This document shows, piece after piece, positions 49,704 to 58,451 of a stretch of 64,000 nt of DNA. This stretch comes from Actinocatenispora rupis (lineage in GTDB: Bacteria; Actinomycetota; Actinomycetes; Mycobacteriales; Micromonosporaceae). The position numbers and the translations under genes were made by a program. Every line of letters begins with the position of its first letter. Position 1 is the first letter of the stretch. The stretch is taken from positions 1-64,000 of the forward strand of contig NZ_BOMB01000041.1 of the NCBI RefSeq assembly GCF_016861975.1. The letters are read 5' to 3'. The notes under the pieces are model-generated. The model was given only the letters and a program-made list of their open reading frames with translations. It ran no database searches and had not been told where the DNA came from.

Positions 49704-51283
49704 GAGCGGCTCCCGGCGGCGAATCCGGCGCGCTCCAGGTGCAGCGTTCCCTCGCTCTGCACCCAGACCCCGCGTACGTTGGTCTGCGCCACCGACAGCG
49801 GCGACGTGTTGGCAAGCGTGACGATCGGTACGTTCGCGTTGAGGACCCGCTGCGCATCGGTGAACCCGCGGGCCCGATCCGTGCCGGCGCCCCGGGACAC
49901 CGCGCCGGCGGCCCGCTCGTACGTGTCGGGCGCGGTCCAGTTGCACTCGCAGGTGCCCTCGTTCGAGTACCAGCTGATCGCGTAGTCGGCGGGCGGCGGC
50001 GGAAACGACAGGAAGTTCGGGTAGATCAGGCCCGGGTAGCGCTTGCCCTTCGGGTACGCCTTCGCGGCCCAGGTGGCCACCTCGTTGCTGCGGATCTGCA
50101 GGTTGATGCCGATCTTCTTCAGGTCGCTCTGCAGGATCTGCCCCATCGTGGTCCATTCCAGGTTCGCCCCGGCGGTGGTCCAGAACGTCAGGGTGGTGCC
50201 CGGCTTGACACCGGCCTCGGCGAACAGCTTCTTCGCCTTCACCAGGTCGTACGCGTGGTGCGGCAGATCGCTTGCGTAGTAAGGACTCTGCGGGTTGACC
50301 GGCTGGTCGGTGTCGTTGAGGACCGCCTTGCCGGCGTACGCCGCCTGGTTCATCGCCGCGCGGTCGGCGGCGTACGACAGGGCCAGTCGTGCCTTCGGGT
50401 TGTCGAACGGCTTGGACCTGGTGTCGAGTTCCCACACCGCGACGCCGGCCGGCTGTGGCGCCCCGAGCAGCGTCGTGCCGACCGCCAGGTAGCTTGCCGT
50501 GTCCGGCGTCAACTCCGTCAGCACGTCCAGCTCGCCGGACAGGAAGGCGCTCTGCGCGGCGGTCGCGTCCGCGTACCGCTGGATCTCGATCCGGTCGAAC
50601 TTCGGTCGCGGTCCCCAGTACCGGTCGTTGCGCACCACCGTGACCGACTGGTTCGGCACGAACCTCGCCAGCTTGTACGGCCCGGTGCCGTTGGCGGTGC
50701 GGTTGACGTCGGCGATGTGGTCGACGTCGGTCATCTTGACGTCGACCAGGCCGTTGGGCAGTTGCGGGTTCGGCGTCTTCAGGTCGACGGCGAGCGTGGC
50801 CGGATCGACGGCCCGGACCGTGTCGATCATCGAGATCTTGACGGCGGCCTGCGCGGCGGTCTTCGGGTCGAGTACGCGCTCGATGTTCTTGACCGCGTCC
50901 GTTGCGGTGAACGGCTTTCCGTTGTCGAACCGGACACCCGTGCGCAGCCGGAAGGTCCAGTGCCGGTAGTCGTCGGAGTGGGTCCAGGACGTCGCGAGGT
51001 CGGGCCGCACGGACATGTCCGGCGCGTACGTCGTCAGCCCGTCCCACAGCAGCGTCTGCAGCTGGGTCTGGGAGCTGCTCGCGATCGTGTTCGGGTCGAG
51101 CTGGGTGATGCCCTGCGACTGTCCGAAGTGGAGTGTCCCACCGGTACGCATCGGGCCGCCGGCGGTGGCGCCGACCTTGTGCACGGTTTCCGCCGGACCA
51201 TGTCCGGCGCCGCAGCCGGTCAGCGCGAGCGCGCCGATCACCAGGCCGCAGACCGGAACCAGCCGGGAACGCGTGATCTTCAC
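49700..51283 (-). CDS. oligopeptide-type ABC transporter substrate-binding lipoprotein
   Basis: This SBP family 5 protein has 527 residues. A signal peptide ends in lipobox LTGC (about 21-24). Domains follow: GGTLHFGQSQGITQLDP, HWTFRLRTGVRFDNGKPFTATDAV (family signature, about 108-131), NGTGPYKLARF and the lid strands to about 520. No peptide-specific residues can be named. It is the first gene of a 12-kb downstream transcript and is preceded by the AT-rich motif at 51299-51328, 16 bases from its start. Confidence 0.9.
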   Translation of the reverse strand: MKITRSRLVPVCGLVIGALALTGCGAGHGPAETVHKVGATAGGPMRTGGTLHFGQSQGITQLDPNTIASSSQTQLQTLLWDGLTTYAPDMSVRPDLATSWTHSDDYRHWTFRLRTGVRFDNGKPFTATDAVKNIERVLDPKTAAQAAVKISMIDTVRAVDPATLAVDLKTPNPQLPNGLVDVKMTDVDHIADVNRTANGTGPYKLARFVPNQSVTVVRNDRYWGPRPKFDRIEIQRYADATAAQSAFLSGELDVLTELTPDTASYLAVGTTLLGAPQPAGVAVWELDTRSKPFDNPKARLALSYAADRAAMNQAAYAGKAVLNDTDQPVNPQSPYYASDLPHHAYDLVKAKKLFAEAGVKPGTTLTFWTTAGANLEWTTMGQILQSDLKKIGINLQIRSNEVATWAAKAYPKGKRYPGLIYPNFLSFPPPPADYAISWYSNEGTCECNWTAPDTYERAAGAVSRGAGTDRARGFTDAQRVLNANVPIVTLANTSPLSVAQTNVRGVWVQSEGTLHLERAGFAAGSRS

Positions 51284-51298
51284 GAAGCCTACCTTCCG

Positions 51299-51328
51299 TA
51301 TTTCGAAGATAGATTCAAGATTTGGAAA
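51299..51328. promoter_or_regulatory. candidate IclR operator, copy 1
   Basis: A 30-base AT-rich motif begins TATTTCGAA and ends GGAAA. It matches the motif at 59812-59841 in 22 of 30 positions, including the first nine bases in a row. It lies just upstream of the binding-protein gene and downstream of the IclR gene. A roughly symmetric TTTCGAA core fits an IclR-family dyad (inference). Confidence 0.6.
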
Positions 51329-51372
51329 AGAATATGTCCCCGGCGCAGGTCATGACAAGACGTCGGAAGTGG

Positions 51373-52200
51373 TTACATGCCGTACGGCAGCTGGACCGTA
51401 CCGGCCTGCAACTCCCGGCCCAGCGCCGCCGCCTCGGCGACCACCTGCGCGCCGATCTCCTCGAACCCGGTCGAACGCAGCTGCTCCGCGTACCCGGTGA
51501 CCCCGATCGAACCGGCCACCGCACCGTCGACGTCGAAGAACGGCGCGGCGACGCAGGCGATCCCCGGGTCCTCCTCCTCGTCCTCGGTCGCGTACCCGCG
51601 CTCGCGCACCTCGGCGAGCTCGGCGTGCAGCTCGGCGACCTGGATCGGATGTGCCTTCGGCCCGCGGCCGACGGCGGCGTTCTTGACCAGCGCGTCGACC
51701 GCGTCGACCGGCAGCTGCGCGGCGATCGCCCGCCCCAGCGCGGTCAGGTTGAACGGCGACGCCTTGCCCGGATAGGTGTCGTACTGCAGCATGCCCGGCG
51801 CGGCGACCTTGGCCACGTAGATGACCTGGCCGCCCTCCAGTACGCCCAGGTGCGCGTGCGCGCCGATCGAGTCGACCAGCCGCTTCAGGAACGGCCGCGC
51901 GGTGCGCATCAGGTCGACCTTCTTGACCAGCTGCGCGGCGAGGCCGTTGAGCCGCAGCGTCGGCCGCCAGAAGTGGCTGCGGCCGATCACCCGGCGGGCC
52001 GCGTACCCCCGCAGCTCCAGGGTGCGGGTGATCGCCGCGCAGGTCGCCAGCGGGATGTCGGTGACCTGCGCGAGCATCGTCAGCGTCATCGGCTCCTCGG
52101 CCGCCACCAGCGTCTCAAGCACCGTCAGCGCCCGGTCCACCGCCGGCGACGGCGCCTTGCCGTCACCGGACGTCCTGCCGTCACCGTTCGAGCCGGCCAT
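51373..52200 (-). CDS. IclR-family transcriptional regulator
   Basis: This is a 275-residue regulator. The winged helix (about 20-75) is seen as VDRALTVLETLVAAEEPMTLTMLAQVTDIPLATCAAITRTLELRG, and the IclR ligand-binding domain (about 90-265) includes HLGVLEGGQVIYVAKVAAPG, LTALGRAIAAQLP and VAAPFFDVDGAVAGSIGVTG. ATG at 52200 is preferred to the ATG at 52218, because GAGGGGTGGC lies directly before it. It sits between the two transcripts that share its candidate operator and is the likely repressor or activator of both. Confidence 0.9.
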   Translation of the reverse strand: MAGSNGDGRTSGDGKAPSPAVDRALTVLETLVAAEEPMTLTMLAQVTDIPLATCAAITRTLELRGYAARRVIGRSHFWRPTLRLNGLAAQLVKKVDLMRTARPFLKRLVDSIGAHAHLGVLEGGQVIYVAKVAAPGMLQYDTYPGKASPFNLTALGRAIAAQLPVDAVDALVKNAAVGRGPKAHPIQVAELHAELAEVRERGYATEDEEEDPGIACVAAPFFDVDGAVAGSIGVTGYAEQLRSTGFEEIGAQVVAEAAALGRELQAGTVQLPYGM

Positions 52201-52236
52201 GCCACCCCTCACCATCACCCGTGTCCGCTGCCGAGC

Positions 52237-52639
52237 CTAATCCGCCGCTCGATCGCGCGGCCGGTAGGCGACCACGTCGATCTCGACCAGGATGTCGCCG
52301 AGCTGCGACCCGGCGGTCGTGCGCACCGGGTACGGCGGGGTGAAGAACTCCCGGTACGCGGTGTCGAACGCGTCCCAGTCCCGCTCGCCGTCGGCCAGGT
52401 GCGCGGTCACCTTGACCACGTCCGCGAGCGAGGCGCCCGCCTCGGCCAGGATCGCGGCCAGGTTGCGCAGTACCTGCCGGGTCTGCTCGCCGGCCTCCGT
52501 ACCGACGATCGCCCTCGTGGCCGGATCGAGCGGCCCGAGCCCGGCGGTGTAGACGTAGTCACCGGCGACGACACCCACCCTGCTCGTACGCGCCGCGCGG
52601 CGCCGGCGCGGCCGCGGTGGCCAGCGGGACGGCTTCCAT
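52237..52639 (-). pseudogene. ridA: RidA-family protein, frameshifted by a 4-base duplication
   Basis: The start ATG at 52639 (after TTTGGAGGAACC) reads MEAVPLATAAAPAPRGAYEQ, a normal RidA opening with the Pro-x-Gly-x-Tyr segment, then stops. The following frame gives VVAGDYVYTAGLGPLDP to VRTTAGSQLGDILVEIDVVAY, the rest of the family fold with the catalytic Arg in VRTTAG. Deleting one GGTG of the adjoining GGTGGGTG (52572-52579) restores a single 130-residue frame, so a tandem duplication broke it. A GTG in the second frame might rescue a version lacking the first 20 residues. RidA proteins destroy reactive enamines and imines. Confidence 0.75.
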
Positions 52640-52682
52640 GGTTCCTCCAAAGGGTCAGGGACGCACGATCGGTCCCGGCAGG

Positions 52683-53609
52683 TCAGGACAGGTCGGGCAG
52701 CCGGTCCGCGAACTCGGCGAGAAACCGGTCGACCATCGCGACCTCCTCCGCGTCGAGCCGGTGCGCCGGCGCCCGGCAGTACGCGCTGCGAAACAGGCCG
52801 CGCCGCTGTGAGATCAGCTTCTCGGCCGCCACGATCAACTCCGAGCCGAGCATCCAGTACGAGATGTAGGGCAGGAACTGGCGGTGCAGGTCGAAGGCGG
52901 CCTTCTCGTCGCCGGCCGCGTACAGCTCCCAGACGTCGACGTACAGCTCGGTGAACGAGCAGCCGGGCTGCACGCCGACCGCGCCGCGCCGCAACGCGTC
53001 CGGCAGCTGCACGCCGGCGTACCCGACCATCGCCGGCAGGACCGGGTCCTGGCGGGCCAGGTCGGCGATGAACGGGCCGGGCGGCGTCGACTCGACCTTC
53101 ACCATCCGCACGTTCGGGCGCTCCGCGGCGATCGCGGCGATCGACGCCGCGTCGAGCGCCGTACCGGTCTGCTCCGGCGCGTACTGCACCACGATCGGTG
53201 TCTCCGGCACTGCCGCGGCGACCGTCTCGACGTGCTCGTGGATGTCGCGTACCGAGGGCCCGAGCTGGTACGGCGGGAGCAGGTTCACCGCGTCGGCGCC
53301 GGCGTCGACGAGCCGGCGCGCATGGTCGGCGGCGAGCCGCGTCGCGTGGTCCTGTACCGCGACGACCGCCGCCACGTCGTCCCGGGACCGCGTGCGGTCG
53401 AGCAGGACCGTGTTGAGCCGGTCCCGCTCGTCGCTGGTCAGCTTGAGGAACTCCGAGGCGTACCCCGGGAACATCACGCTGCTCACCCCGCAGCCCAGCA
53501 CGTGGTCCACCACGCGCGCGAAACCCGGCTCGTCCAGCGAGCCGTCGTCGTGGAACGGCACCTCCAGCACCGGGGAAACGCCCCTGATCAGCTCCGCCGC
53601 GTCCGTCAT
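52683..53609 (-). CDS. dihydrodipicolinate synthase-family lyase
   Basis: This is a 308-residue DHDPS/N-acetylneuraminate lyase-family barrel. Conserved points are GYASEF (in place of the usual GTTGE), VQYAPEQ with the Tyr, and NVRMVKVES with the Schiff-base Lys (about 160). Members join or split a pyruvate-derived unit by retro-aldol chemistry. The GTTGE-like loop is unusual here, which points to a substrate other than the lysine pathway. ATGA overlap with the dehydrogenase upstream. Confidence 0.87.
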   Translation of the reverse strand: MTDAAELIRGVSPVLEVPFHDDGSLDEPGFARVVDHVLGCGVSSVMFPGYASEFLKLTSDERDRLNTVLLDRTRSRDDVAAVVAVQDHATRLAADHARRLVDAGADAVNLLPPYQLGPSVRDIHEHVETVAAAVPETPIVVQYAPEQTGTALDAASIAAIAAERPNVRMVKVESTPPGPFIADLARQDPVLPAMVGYAGVQLPDALRRGAVGVQPGCSFTELYVDVWELYAAGDEKAAFDLHRQFLPYISYWMLGSELIVAAEKLISQRRGLFRSAYCRAPAHRLDAEEVAMVDRFLAEFADRLPDLS

Positions 53610-54679
53610 CGGTTCTGCCCTCCCGCATCGATGCTGTTCAGCCGGGCCGCCAGCCGGCGGTCCCGGTCCGCCCGGGCGCGCCGGGCCGTCTCGCCGGGCC
53701 ACTCGTACACGCCGCCGCCGGACTTGGCGCCGTACCGCCCGGCCGCGGTCAGCTCGACCAGGTTCGGCGGCGTGGCGAACCGCTCGCCGAGATGCTCGGC
53801 GAGGTAGTCGAGGATCGCCCGGTACACGTCGAGTCCGGCCAGGTCGGCGATCTCGAACGGCCCGTAGTCGCCCAACCGGAAGCCGAACGAGCCGCGCACG
53901 ATCGCGTCGATGTCCCGAGCGGTCGCGACCCCCTCCGCCAGGCACCGGAACGCCTCCGCCACCATCGCGAACTGCAGCCGGTTGCCGACGAATCCGGCCG
54001 TGTTGGCGGTCACCGCCGGCCGCTTGCCCAGCGCGGTCAGCCAGCCCAGTACCGCCTCGACGCGGCCCGGCTCGACCGCCGCGGTGCGCACCACCTCCAC
54101 GCACGGCACCAGGTACGCCGGGTTGTACCAGTGCATCCCGAGCACCCGCGCCGGCGCCCCCGCCGCGGTCGCGAGCAGCCCGATGTCGTACGAGGAGGTG
54201 TTGCTCGCGAGCGTCGCGTCACGCGGTGCGTGCGCCCCGATCGCCTGCCACACCACCTGCTTGAGCGCCAGATCCTCCGGTACCGCCTCGATCACGAGCG
54301 CGGCTCCGGTCACCGCCTCCGCGATGTCGCCGACCGGCGTGACGAGGTCGACCACGGTCGCGTCCCGCTCGGGCAGGCTGGCGGCGATGGCGTCCCGGCC
54401 GGCCCGCGCCAGCTCGACGGTACGGTCGGCCAGCCGGACCGGCACGCCGCCGGCAGCGAACACCCGCGCGATCCCGTGCCCCATCGTCCCGGCACCGATC
54501 ACCGCCACCGACCGTGGCGGTACCGGCCCGGTCCGGCCCGCGGTCCCGGCGTCGCCGGCAGCCTCCGCGCCGGCGCTCCAGCCCGCGCCGACGTCATGGC
54601 TCGTGCCGCCGCCCGGGGTCGTGCCGGGGTTCCGGTTCGCGGCCGGGTTTCCTTGCGGCGCACCAGTTTGCCGGGTCAT
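53606..54679 (-). CDS. 3-hydroxyacyl-CoA dehydrogenase-family enzyme with low-complexity N-terminal extension
   Basis: This is a 357-residue NAD-dependent dehydrogenase of the 3HCDH fold. The dinucleotide motif GAGTMGHGIARVFAAGG lies at about 62-78, LASNTSSY, GMHWYNPAYLVPCVEVV at about 190, and GFVGNRLQFAMVAEAFRC at about 225. The His-Glu catalytic pair of the family is carried by MHWYNP and the following strand. About 55 residues of Gly/Ala/Pro/Thr-rich sequence precede the fold, which is unusual; an internal start would give about 300 residues. L-carnitine- or L-gulonate-dehydrogenase-like roles on a hydroxy acid are equally possible. Start ATG overlaps the SDR stop. Confidence 0.85.
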   Translation of the reverse strand: MTRQTGAPQGNPAANRNPGTTPGGGTSHDVGAGWSAGAEAAGDAGTAGRTGPVPPRSVAVIGAGTMGHGIARVFAAGGVPVRLADRTVELARAGRDAIAASLPERDATVVDLVTPVGDIAEAVTGAALVIEAVPEDLALKQVVWQAIGAHAPRDATLASNTSSYDIGLLATAAGAPARVLGMHWYNPAYLVPCVEVVRTAAVEPGRVEAVLGWLTALGKRPAVTANTAGFVGNRLQFAMVAEAFRCLAEGVATARDIDAIVRGSFGFRLGDYGPFEIADLAGLDVYRAILDYLAEHLGERFATPPNLVELTAAGRYGAKSGGGVYEWPGETARRARADRDRRLAARLNSIDAGGQNR

Positions 54680-55506
54680 GGGGCCACCATCCCGGCCGAG
54701 AGGTCGATGTCGGCGGCGCACAGGCCCGGCATGGCCAGCATCGCCAGCGCCGCGGCGGCGACCTCGCCCTCGGTGAGCAGCCGTCGCAACGCGGCGCGGC
54801 CGGCGAACGCCTGCCGCGCGTCGGCGACGCTCGTCCCGGTCCGGTCCGCCTCCAGCCGGAAGTTGCGGTCCATCCGCGGCCCGTCGACCGGTCCGGGCGA
54901 CAGCGAGTTGACCCGGACCCCGGACTCGCCGACCTCGACGGCCAGGGTGCGGGTCAGCCCCAGCACGGCCATCTTCGCCGCGCAGTACGGGGTGCGGCCG
55001 GCGAGCGGCCGCTTGCCGGACACCGACGCCAGGTTGATCACATCCCCACGGCCTGCGGCGACCATCGCCGGGAGGAACGCCCGGCAGACCAGGTAGGTGC
55101 CGCGCACGTTGACCGCGAACACCTCGTCCCACTGCGCGGGCGTCACCTCGTGAAGCGGCGCGACCGGACCCGGGATCCCGGCGTTGTTGACGAGGATCGA
55201 CACGTCCTCACCGGCGAGCGCAGTGGCGAGCGCCGCGACCCGCGCCGGGTCGGACACGTCGCACACCTCGCCGCGGACGGCCGTACCGTCGGCGACCGCG
55301 GCGCCGAGCGTGGCCCGGTCGCGCCCGGTGACGAGAACCCGGACTCCCGCGCCGGTCAGTGCCCCGGCGATGGCGTACCCGAGCCCCCGACCGCCGCCCG
55401 TGACCAGCGCGGTACGGCCGGCCAACGGCGCGGCGCGGCCCCCCGACGCGGTTGCCGCCGCCGTTTCGGTCGCCTCGACGGGCGGGCCGGGGCGTGGTGT
55501 GATCAC
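54676..55506 (-). CDS. short-chain dehydrogenase/reductase
   Basis: This is a 276-residue classical SDR. The cofactor motif is VTGGGRGLGYAIAGAL (about 37-52), NNAGIPG at about 111, the catalytic triad is in ASVSGKRPLAGRTPYCAAKMAV (Ser, Tyr, Lys), and SPGPVDGPRM follows. The first 25 residues are extra. It would oxidise an alcohol or reduce a ketone intermediate. GTG at 55506 overlaps the HisD-like stop. Confidence 0.87.
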   Translation of the reverse strand: MITPRPGPPVEATETAAATASGGRAAPLAGRTALVTGGGRGLGYAIAGALTGAGVRVLVTGRDRATLGAAVADGTAVRGEVCDVSDPARVAALATALAGEDVSILVNNAGIPGPVAPLHEVTPAQWDEVFAVNVRGTYLVCRAFLPAMVAAGRGDVINLASVSGKRPLAGRTPYCAAKMAVLGLTRTLAVEVGESGVRVNSLSPGPVDGPRMDRNFRLEADRTGTSVADARQAFAGRAALRRLLTEGEVAAAALAMLAMPGLCAADIDLSAGMVAP

Positions 55507-56825
55507 GCGCGGTCCAGGACGTGGTCGGTCCAGGACAGCGGCGTGCCCCGGTACGCCGCGGCGCGGACATCGCCGCTGCGGGCGTGCCCCTCGAACAGCT
55601 CGACCCGCGCCGCGCGACCGCAGATCTCCCCCAACCGCGCGCTCGCCGCCGGATCGGTCACCTCCTGGTACGTGACCGTCTTCAGGTACTTGCCGACCCA
55701 CAGCCCGCCGGTGTAACGCGCCGCGCCGCGGGTCGGCAGCACGTGATTGGTGCCGATCACCTTGTCGCCGTAGGAGACGCACGTACCGGAACCGAGGAAC
55801 AGGGCGCCGTAGTCGCGCATCGTGTCCAGCGCGACGCGCGGCTGTGCGGTGAGGATCTCGACGTGCTCGGACGCGAACGTGTCGGCCAGCGCGTACGCCG
55901 CGTCGAGGCCGTCGACGACGTGGATCTGGCCGTGGTCGCGCCAGGCGGGCCCGGCCATGTCGTTGGTCGGCATGCCGGGCAGCAGCGCGTCGATGTGGCC
56001 GAGCACCGCGGTACCGAGCCGTTCGCTGGTGGTGATCAGCACGGCGGGAGAGTCGGGGCCGTGCTCGGCCTGGGAGAGCAGGTCGACCGCGACGACGAAC
56101 GGGTCGGCGGACTCGTCGGCGACGACGAGGATCTCGGTCGGCCCGGCGAACAGGTCGATGCCGACCTCACCGAACAGCTGCCGCTTCGCCTCGGCGACGT
56201 ACGCGTTGCCGGGGCCGGCGATGAGGTTCACCCGGCCGATCGTCTCGGTACCGAGTGCGAGCGCCGCGACCGCTTGGACCCCACCCAGCAGGAGGATCTC
56301 GTCGGCGCCGGCCAGGTGCATCGCGGCGATCGTGGCCGCCGGGATCTCGCCCCGGATCGGCGGCGTGCAGGCGGCGACCCGGTCGACCCCGGCGACCTTG
56401 GCGGTCACGATCGTCATGTGCGCCGACGCGGTCAGCGGGTAACGCCCACCGGGCACGTACGCTCCGGCCGCGGCGACCGGGATGTTCTTCTGCCCCAACC
56501 GAATCCCGGGCAGCGTCTCCACCTCGAAGTCGCGCAGCGACTCGCGCTGGTGCGTCGCGAACGAACGTACCTGGTCCTGCACGAACCGGATGTCCGCAAG
56601 CACCTGGTCCGGCACCCCGTCGACGATCCGTTCGATCTCGTCCGGCGCGAGCCGGAACGAGGCCGGCGACCAGCCGTCGAACTTGACCGAGTGGTCGCGT
56701 ACCGCCGCGTCGCCGCGCTGCCGCACGTCGGCGATGATCGCCGCGACCCGCTCCCGTACCCCGTCGTCGGCTCCGGCTCCTGCCGCAGTCGCCGCGCGCT
56801 TCTTGAGCATCCGGCTCGTGGTCAT
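55503..56825 (-). CDS. histidinol dehydrogenase-family enzyme, catabolic paralogue
   Basis: This is a 440-residue HisD-fold protein. The zinc ligands are placed as in HisD: QAEHGPDS (Gln, His), the base pair Glu-His in SEHVEI, Asp in YGDKVIGTNHVLPT and the final His in EGHARSGDVR. NAD site motifs AGPGNAYVAEAKR and PTEIL are complete. The context has no other histidine genes, so it is a catabolic paralogue. One such group (sulfopropanediol dehydrogenase) oxidises a diol to an acid. Here it probably performs the same four-electron type oxidation on an alcohol intermediate. Confidence 0.85.
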   Translation of the reverse strand: MTTSRMLKKRAATAAGAGADDGVRERVAAIIADVRQRGDAAVRDHSVKFDGWSPASFRLAPDEIERIVDGVPDQVLADIRFVQDQVRSFATHQRESLRDFEVETLPGIRLGQKNIPVAAAGAYVPGGRYPLTASAHMTIVTAKVAGVDRVAACTPPIRGEIPAATIAAMHLAGADEILLLGGVQAVAALALGTETIGRVNLIAGPGNAYVAEAKRQLFGEVGIDLFAGPTEILVVADESADPFVVAVDLLSQAEHGPDSPAVLITTSERLGTAVLGHIDALLPGMPTNDMAGPAWRDHGQIHVVDGLDAAYALADTFASEHVEILTAQPRVALDTMRDYGALFLGSGTCVSYGDKVIGTNHVLPTRGAARYTGGLWVGKYLKTVTYQEVTDPAASARLGEICGRAARVELFEGHARSGDVRAAAYRGTPLSWTDHVLDRA

Positions 56826-56876
56826 GCCCCACTCATCCCTTGTCTCGTGGTCGTCGTTCGGTGCCCGGCCTCGCGG

Positions 56877-58451
56877 TCAGGCCAGGAACCGGTCCAGCAC
56901 GTTGCGGGTGATCGCGGCCGCGGCGGCGTCCACCGGTACCGAGGTCGACCAGGTGATGGAGCCGGCGGCGAACACCTCGCCGCCGCTCGCGGTGGTCAGG
57001 TGCACGAGTTCGGCGCCGCCGTCGTCGACGTTGGTACCGCGGGCCAACACGACCGCGCCGTCCGGCGTGTGCGCCCCGGTCTTGTCCGTCTCGTGGCCGG
57101 ACGCGCCGCCGGAGCACCGTTCGTGCAACGTCGCCGTACCGAAGACGTCACCGGCCACCAGCCCGGTACCGGCGAACGCCCAGTGCTTCTCGTCGACGAC
57201 CCGGTACGGTGCCGCGGTCATCGCGCCCGCGCTGGTGAACACGACGCCGAGCAGCGCGCTGGTCGGTCGGTGGCTGCGCGCCATCCGGCCCTCGTCCGGC
57301 CCGTCCTCGACCGCCTCGGTACGAAACCGCAGCGCGTCGCCGACGAACTCGACCTCGCAGTCGACCCCGTTGCCGCCGAGGTAGGCGAGCTTTCCGCCGC
57401 GCTCGTGCACCCAGGACCACACCCGGTCGTACATCTCGGCCGACCAGTACTCGGGGTGGGTGTTGAGTACGAGGACCCGGTAGTCGTCCAGGTCGAGGGT
57501 GCCGTCGTGCAGGTGGGCGTCGGCGTACAGGTCGTGGCCGTATCCGTTGCGCTCCAACCAGCTCAGCAGCCGCCACTCGGCCGACGCGAGGTGGCAGGGC
57601 TGCCGGCCGCGGATCGGGTCGAGGGGCTGCTCGTCGGCGCCGATCTGGTTGAGCGGTTCCGGCCGGTCGAACGACAGCGGCGGGTAGACGTCGTCGGCGA
57701 ACTGGTGCTCGGAGAACGACGACTCCTGGTACCTCGGCAGCTCCAGCCGCGGCACCAGCGCCGGCTCGGCCGGCAGCCCGGCCGCGTTGACGTAGTTGCT
57801 GCGCCCGCCGAAGTTGTTGTACGCGTTCCAGGTGTTCGTCGAGGCGAGTACGGCGATGCGGGCGCGCGGCGTGCGCGGCGCGACGACCCACGGGAACGAG
57901 AACCGTACGCCGGACTCACCCTCGACGTGGAAGTAGTAGAGCCCACCGCGCTCCGGTGCCGTCACGTGCTGCTTGTGGTTCGGGTCGACGTAGCCGCGTT
58001 CGTTGAAGTGCACGCCGTCGCGGGTGTAGTCGCCGTCCGGCGTCACCTGCACGGTCGAGCGCGGTGCGTGTTCGTCGAACCAGCCGATGATGCGTTCCGG
58101 TTCCGCCTCGGCGCCGCAGCGCCGCAGGCTCAGCCGGTACGGCTCGGGGCTGTGGATCCGGAACTCGCCGGTGCCGCCGGCGCGTGTCCACTTCGGCCAG
58201 ACGTACCCGTAGATCCGGTCGGACAGCAGCCGGAACCGGTGCGGGCGGGCACCGAGTTCGACGGTGACGTGCTTGGCGCCGTAGCCGTCCCGGGCGAGCG
58301 TCACCCGGTAGCTACCGGGCGGCACGTCGAGGCGTACGGCGCCGGATGCGGTCGAGGTGGTCACCCAGGTGCTCGTTCCGTCACCCACCTCGACGGCGAC
58401 ACCCGCGAGCGCCAGGTCCCGCTCGTCGCTCACGTATCCGATCACCTTCAT
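56877..58451 (-). CDS. N,N-dimethylformamidase beta-subunit-like protein with N-terminal regulatory beta domain
   Basis: This is a 524-residue protein. The first about 75 residues form a carboxypeptidase-regulatory-like beta sandwich (VEVGDGTSTWVTTSTASGAVRLDVPPGSYRVTL). The remainder resembles the large subunit of bacterial dimethylformamidase: ARIAVLASTNTWNAYNNFGGRSNYVN and VLVLNTHPEYWSAEMYDRVWSWVHERGGKLAYLGGNG, which carries the HxEYW sequence of the iron-binding region. The small alpha subunit gene is not in the cluster. It is likely an amide or imine hydrolase on an unknown substrate. ATGA overlap with the transporter gene upstream. Confidence 0.75.
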   Translation of the reverse strand: MKVIGYVSDERDLALAGVAVEVGDGTSTWVTTSTASGAVRLDVPPGSYRVTLARDGYGAKHVTVELGARPHRFRLLSDRIYGYVWPKWTRAGGTGEFRIHSPEPYRLSLRRCGAEAEPERIIGWFDEHAPRSTVQVTPDGDYTRDGVHFNERGYVDPNHKQHVTAPERGGLYYFHVEGESGVRFSFPWVVAPRTPRARIAVLASTNTWNAYNNFGGRSNYVNAAGLPAEPALVPRLELPRYQESSFSEHQFADDVYPPLSFDRPEPLNQIGADEQPLDPIRGRQPCHLASAEWRLLSWLERNGYGHDLYADAHLHDGTLDLDDYRVLVLNTHPEYWSAEMYDRVWSWVHERGGKLAYLGGNGVDCEVEFVGDALRFRTEAVEDGPDEGRMARSHRPTSALLGVVFTSAGAMTAAPYRVVDEKHWAFAGTGLVAGDVFGTATLHERCSGGASGHETDKTGAHTPDGAVVLARGTNVDDGGAELVHLTTASGGEVFAAGSITWSTSVPVDAAAAAITRNVLDRFLA

